Assembly (NCBI GenBank): GCA_900769985.1
Contig: CAAGIS010000083.1
Coordinates: 1 to 9,197, forward strand
Reading direction: 5' to 3'
DNA from: Spirochaetia bacterium
GTDB taxonomy: Bacteria > Spirochaetota > Spirochaetia > Treponematales > Treponemataceae
Length of the DNA: 9,197 nucleotides
The translations under genes and the position numbers were made by a program. The number at the start of each line of letters is the position of its first letter. The first letter of the stretch is position 1. The notes below the pieces were generated by a model. It was given only the letters and a program-made list of their open reading frames with translations, was not told the origin of the DNA and made no database searches. This document shows, piece by piece, positions 6,924-9,197 of the stretch.

Positions 6924-8867
6924 TTATTTGGTAAAATCAAAACCACCGTTACCAGAACCGATGTCATCAGAAGTAATTGTAACTGTTACTCTAAATGACT
7001 CAACTTTTTTAGTATTTCCATTAAGTGTATTTGTAACAGTTACATAGTATTCACCAGCATCAGCAGAAGTTACCTTTGCTTTTGAATATGTTGGTCCAGT
7101 TCCTATAGGACTTGCAGATTTTGATTCATACCATGCATAAGTAAGAGTTCCGCCATCCGATACAGATGCAACAACAGTCAATTTTAATTCACCGCCTTCT
7201 TTTACACTCTGAGCAAATGCAGCTGTTTTTTCATTGATGCTGTTAATTGTTGGAATTTCAGGATCGGTTGGAGTTGGATCTGTAACTTCAACATATAAAG
7301 ATTTAACAACTTTAGAATTAGTTTTATCATTTTTAGATGTTACAGTAGCTTTACAATAATATCTTCCTGCTTCTGTAGGTGTATATGTTGCACTTGTTTC
7401 ACCTGGAACATTTTGATCAGCACCAGAAGTATTATCTGTTTTTACCCACTGATATTCTACATCTGCTGCCTCAACATTATACTTAACTGTTACTTCAAGT
7501 GGAGTATTAGTATATGCTGAAGTAGGATTTACAGAAACAGTTGCTTTAATACTGCTTTCAGAAATTACTATTGTCTTTGAGTTAACAGTCTGAGAAGTCT
7601 TGTCGCCTTTTGAAGCATACAATGCACAGTAGTAAGAACCGAATGCAGTTGGAGCATAAGAAGCATTTTTTGAAGGAGCACCAATTGAAGAACCGTCTTT
7701 GTACCACAGATAATAGATATCAGCACCTTCTGTTGCTGTTGCTGTAATTGAAAGGGCCTTGATATCTGAAGCTTTATCGTAAGAAATAGATTCAGCCAAA
7801 TCACCTTTAATTGTTGGAGGCAGTAATTCTCCTTTTGCAGTAATTACTACAGAAACTGCAGATGATTTTACAGATTTTGTTGGATCATCTGCATTTGAAA
7901 CTACAACATAATAAGAACCTTTTTCTGTTGGCTGATAAGTAGCTGAAGTTGCATCAGGAATTAAGTTTCCGTCTTTATACCACTGATAAGCAATAGTTCC
8001 GCTTGAAATTGTTGCTTTTACTGTAAGAGGAACTGGTGTTGAACCTTCTTCCCACTGAACACTTGTAGGCTGTTCTGTAATTTCAGGAGTTGGATTTACA
8101 GGAGTTGGATCGTCAGGAGTTGCTCCACCTTTCTTAACAGTAACATTAACAGAAACCCATTTTTGTTTAGATGAATCAGATAGAGGAGAAGCACAAACAT
8201 CTATTCTATAATCAGCCTCTTTAGTAGGAATCACATTTGCAAAATCAATTTTATAAGCATTAATTCTTGATTTTGCTTCAATAGTAGGTGAAATAGATCC
8301 AAGTTCATTATAATCATCACCAGCTTTTACAAAAAGTGAAACCTCTACAATTGAAATTTCTGTTTCTTTATAATTAGTAGATTTTACATAGAAAGAACTT
8401 ACAGGGAAATCTGCTGAAGTATCATAAGTTATATCTGTTACTTCCTTTTTTTCTCCACTTGAATTACAAACAAAAAGGTCCAATTCAGGTAGTACACGAG
8501 GATTAATCGTAACACGAACTTCATCTGACTTTACAGATTTTTTATCATCTTTTGCATTTGAAACTACAACATGATACAAACCACCTTCAGATGGTGTATA
8601 TTCGTTACTAGTAGCACCGTCAATTTTGTTTCCGTCTTTATACCACTGATAAATTAAACCATCATCATTAGAAATTTCTGCTACAACAGATAATTTTTCC
8701 GAAGGCTCTCCTTCTGTCCAACTTACTGCTTTAGGCTGAGTTTTAATTACTGGCACTGGATGATCTGGTGCACTGCCTCCCCCTGACTCAGCATCAGCCG
8801 AACAAGAAGTTATTAAGACTCCTAGCAATGTAAACAGGCTTAAAACCACACTAAAGACTTTTTTCAT
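6924..8867 (-). CDS. Lipoprotein with five Ig-like repeats, function unknown
   Basis: A 647-residue secreted lipoprotein; no enzyme or named family recognised. Residues 1-22 are a lipoprotein signal (LITSC, lipid Cys22). Five Ig-like beta-sandwich repeats follow at about 40-122, 262-344, 350-437, 440-530 and 538-632, each with an aromatic-Trp strand (YQWYKDG, YQWYKDG, YLWYKDG, YQWVK, YAWYE) and a later G-x-Y or YY strand. A region unlike the repeats (about 125-247) sits between repeats 1 and 2. Pro-rich linkers lie at 249-263 and 530-539. The few cysteines (134, 225, 414, 505) do not form the usual Ig disulfide pair. Start choice: ATG at 8867 has GGAGG 5 bases upstream, whereas an in-frame ATG at 8936 lies inside the promoter. 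It has its own promoter and terminator, and sits upstream of two tethered amylases on the same strand. Adhesin, scaffold or glycan-binding surface protein are possible roles; this is inference from repeat type and position only. Confidence 0.88.
   Translation of the reverse strand: MKKVFSVVLSLFTLLGVLITSCSADAESGGGSAPDHPVPVIKTQPKAVSWTEGEPSEKLSVVAEISNDDGLIYQWYKDGNKIDGATSNEYTPSEGGLYHVVVSNAKDDKKSVKSDEVRVTINPRVLPELDLFVCNSSGEKKEVTDITYDTSADFPVSSFYVKSTNYKETEISIVEVSLFVKAGDDYNELGSISPTIEAKSRINAYKIDFANVIPTKEADYRIDVCASPLSDSSKQKWVSVNVTVKKGGATPDDPTPVNPTPEITEQPTSVQWEEGSTPVPLTVKATISSGTIAYQWYKDGNLIPDATSATYQPTEKGSYYVVVSNADDPTKSVKSSAVSVVITAKGELLPPTIKGDLAESISYDKASDIKALSITATATEGADIYYLWYKDGSSIGAPSKNASYAPTAFGSYYCALYASKGDKTSQTVNSKTIVISESSIKATVSVNPTSAYTNTPLEVTVKYNVEAADVEYQWVKTDNTSGADQNVPGETSATYTPTEAGRYYCKATVTSKNDKTNSKVVKSLYVEVTDPTPTDPEIPTINSINEKTAAFAQSVKEGGELKLTVVASVSDGGTLTYAWYESKSASPIGTGPTYSKAKVTSADAGEYYVTVTNTLNGNTKKVESFRVTVTITSDDIGSGNGGFDFTK
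7965..7989 (-). repeat. 25-base exact repeat shared by Ig repeats 1 and 2
   Basis: Bases 7965-7989 are identical to 8628-8652. They encode the same strand of Ig repeats 2 and 1, around residues YQWYKDGN. A second identical stretch of about 19 bases covers the VVVSNA strand of both repeats. Identity at base level points to fairly recent duplication or gene conversion between these two repeats; repeats 3-5 are more diverged. Confidence 0.7.
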
Positions 8868-8872
8868 TTTAT

Positions 8873-8877
8873 CCTCC
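8873..8877 (-). promoter_or_regulatory. Ribosome binding site of the Ig-repeat lipoprotein gene
   Basis: GGAGG on the minus strand, followed by the 5-base spacer ATAAA and ATG at 8867. It is the strongest ribosome binding site in the window and fixes the start at 8867. Confidence 0.88.
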
Positions 8878-8922
8878 AAAATTAATTTTTGTTTTTTTTT
8901 TGTTTTTTCTTTAGTTACAACA

Positions 8923-8951
8923 ATTATCATCGTCAATTAATTTTCCGTCAA
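8923..8951 (-). promoter_or_regulatory. Sigma70-type promoter of the Ig-repeat lipoprotein gene
   Basis: On the minus strand: TTGACG (8951-8946), 17-base spacer, GATAAT (8928-8923), each 5 of 6 to consensus. The predicted transcript starts near 8916, giving a leader of about 49 bases. A second TTGACG lies inside the spacer (8936-8931). Upstream, about 8952-9015 is almost all A/T with several A-tracts, which could act as an UP element or bent DNA. Confidence 0.75.
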
Positions 8952-9026
8952 TTTTTTTCATTTTTTTTTAAACTTTTTACTTTTTTCAGAAAATTTCTTT
9001 TATTTTATATTTTTTATGCAAATGAG

Positions 9027-9050
9027 ATTCCGAAACAAGTTCGGAATGAC
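9027..9050. repeat. Palindromic repeat, second copy
   Basis: ATTCCGAA (9027-9034), loop ACAAG, TTCGGAAT (9040-9047), then GAC. The reverse complement matches 3022-3045 at all but one of 24 bases, the difference lying in the loop. It sits in the gap between the divergent Ig-repeat gene and metF. Confidence 0.8.
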
Positions 9051-9090
9051 AAGTTTCCATCAGAATGACAGGTATTCATTCGGAATGACA
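9041..9090 (+). repeat. Three imperfect tandem repeats with core C(G/A)GAATGACA, about 20-base period
   Basis: The core occurs at 9042-9051, 9061-9070 and 9081-9090, so units are spaced 19 and 20 bases apart. The first copy overlaps the right arm of the palindrome at 9027-9050. A partial fourth ATGACA lies at 9103-9108, 18 bases further on, where it forms the -35 box of the metF promoter. The same core also occurs at the right end of the repeat at 3115-3126. Confidence 0.65.
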
Positions 9091-9102
9091 GTAAAAAAAA
9101 TC

Positions 9103-9131
9103 ATGACACAAAGTTCTAAATTCGATAGAAT
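9103..9131 (+). promoter_or_regulatory. Sigma70-type promoter of metF, possibly giving a leaderless mRNA
   Basis: ATGACA (9103-9108), 17-base spacer, TAGAAT (9126-9131), each 5 of 6 to consensus. The -10 box ends 6 bases before the ATG at 9138, so the expected transcript start falls on or next to the start codon. No Shine-Dalgarno sequence is seen upstream of the ATG, which agrees with leaderless translation. Confidence 0.6.
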
Positions 9132-9137
9132 AAAAAC

Positions 9138-9197
9138 ATGAATAAAACGATTTTTTCCTGCGAAGTCTTTCCACCAAAAAAGACAATGAACATAGAA
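9138..9197 (+). CDS. metF: 5,10-methylenetetrahydrofolate reductase, N-terminal fragment
   Basis: Only 20 residues are visible before the window ends: MNKTIFSCEVFPPKKTMNIE. The E-V-F-P-P-K segment near the N-terminus is the first-strand signature of the MetF family, whose barrel begins with a conserved Glu and FPPK. The enzyme reduces 5,10-methylene- to 5-methyl-tetrahydrofolate for methionine synthesis in the cytosol. The ATG at 9138 is chosen because the conserved segment precedes the next Met (residue 17). It is divergent from the starch locus and probably unrelated to it. The identification rests on a short segment. Confidence 0.65.
   Translation, partial: MNKTIFSCEVFPPKKTMNIE

Noticed and set aside
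7568..7804. Minus-strand 78-codon open frame inside the Ig-repeat gene
   Set aside because: Same-strand shadow in another frame; low-complexity Leu/Gln product without start signals.
8868..8936. Longer N-terminus for the Ig-repeat protein, starting at 8936
   Set aside because: This ATG lies between the -35 and -10 boxes of the gene's promoter and would hide the signal peptide; GGAGG supports 8867.
9041..9090. CRISPR-like array
   Set aside because: The repeated core is only 10 bases with about 10-base intervals, far shorter than CRISPR repeats and spacers, and no cas gene is present.

Overview
The window looks like an accessory polysaccharide-use locus of a low-GC host-associated spirochaete, most likely a gut or rumen Treponema. 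This rests on three large lipoprotein genes with loose spirochaete-style lipoboxes, Ser/Thr-rich beta-sandwich modules, starch-active GH13 enzymes, and A/T-rich spacers carrying short palindromic repeats. The genus is inferred from style, not from a marker gene.

Layout: three genes lie on the minus strand and are read from right to left. The first (8867-6924) encodes a 647-residue lipoprotein with five immunoglobulin-like repeats; it has its own sigma70-type promoter and a stem-loop terminator. The second (6712-3140) encodes a 1190-residue MalS-like (GH13_19-type) alpha-amylase lipoprotein with two starch-binding modules, preceded by a leader holding a 10-bp inverted repeat, a U8 run and then the ribosome binding site. 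The third (2981 to beyond base 1) encodes another GH13 amylase lipoprotein of a different subfamily with one starch-binding module; 993 residues are visible and its C-terminus is cut by the window edge. At the right edge a plus-strand gene begins at 9138; its 20 visible residues match the start of methylenetetrahydrofolate reductase (metF).

How the genes fit together: both amylases carry all three GH13 catalytic acids and share a roughly 240-residue N-terminal module of unknown function between the lipid anchor and the starch-binding modules. The simplest reading is a surface or outer-periplasmic starch-degrading system in which tethered enzymes hold and cut starch. The Ig-repeat lipoprotein may be an adhesin or scaffold, but it has no recognisable catalytic or sugar-binding signature.

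Intergenic DNA: the 158-base gap between the two amylases and the 270-base gap before metF both carry the same palindromic repeat family (ATTCCGAA, 5-base loop, TTCGGAAT). In the metF gap an ATGACA core recurs every 18-20 bases, the last copy being the -35 box of a promoter that would start transcription at or next to the metF start codon. No RNA genes, CRISPR arrays, insertion sequences or phage genes are visible, and no gene-free stretch exceeds 300 bases.
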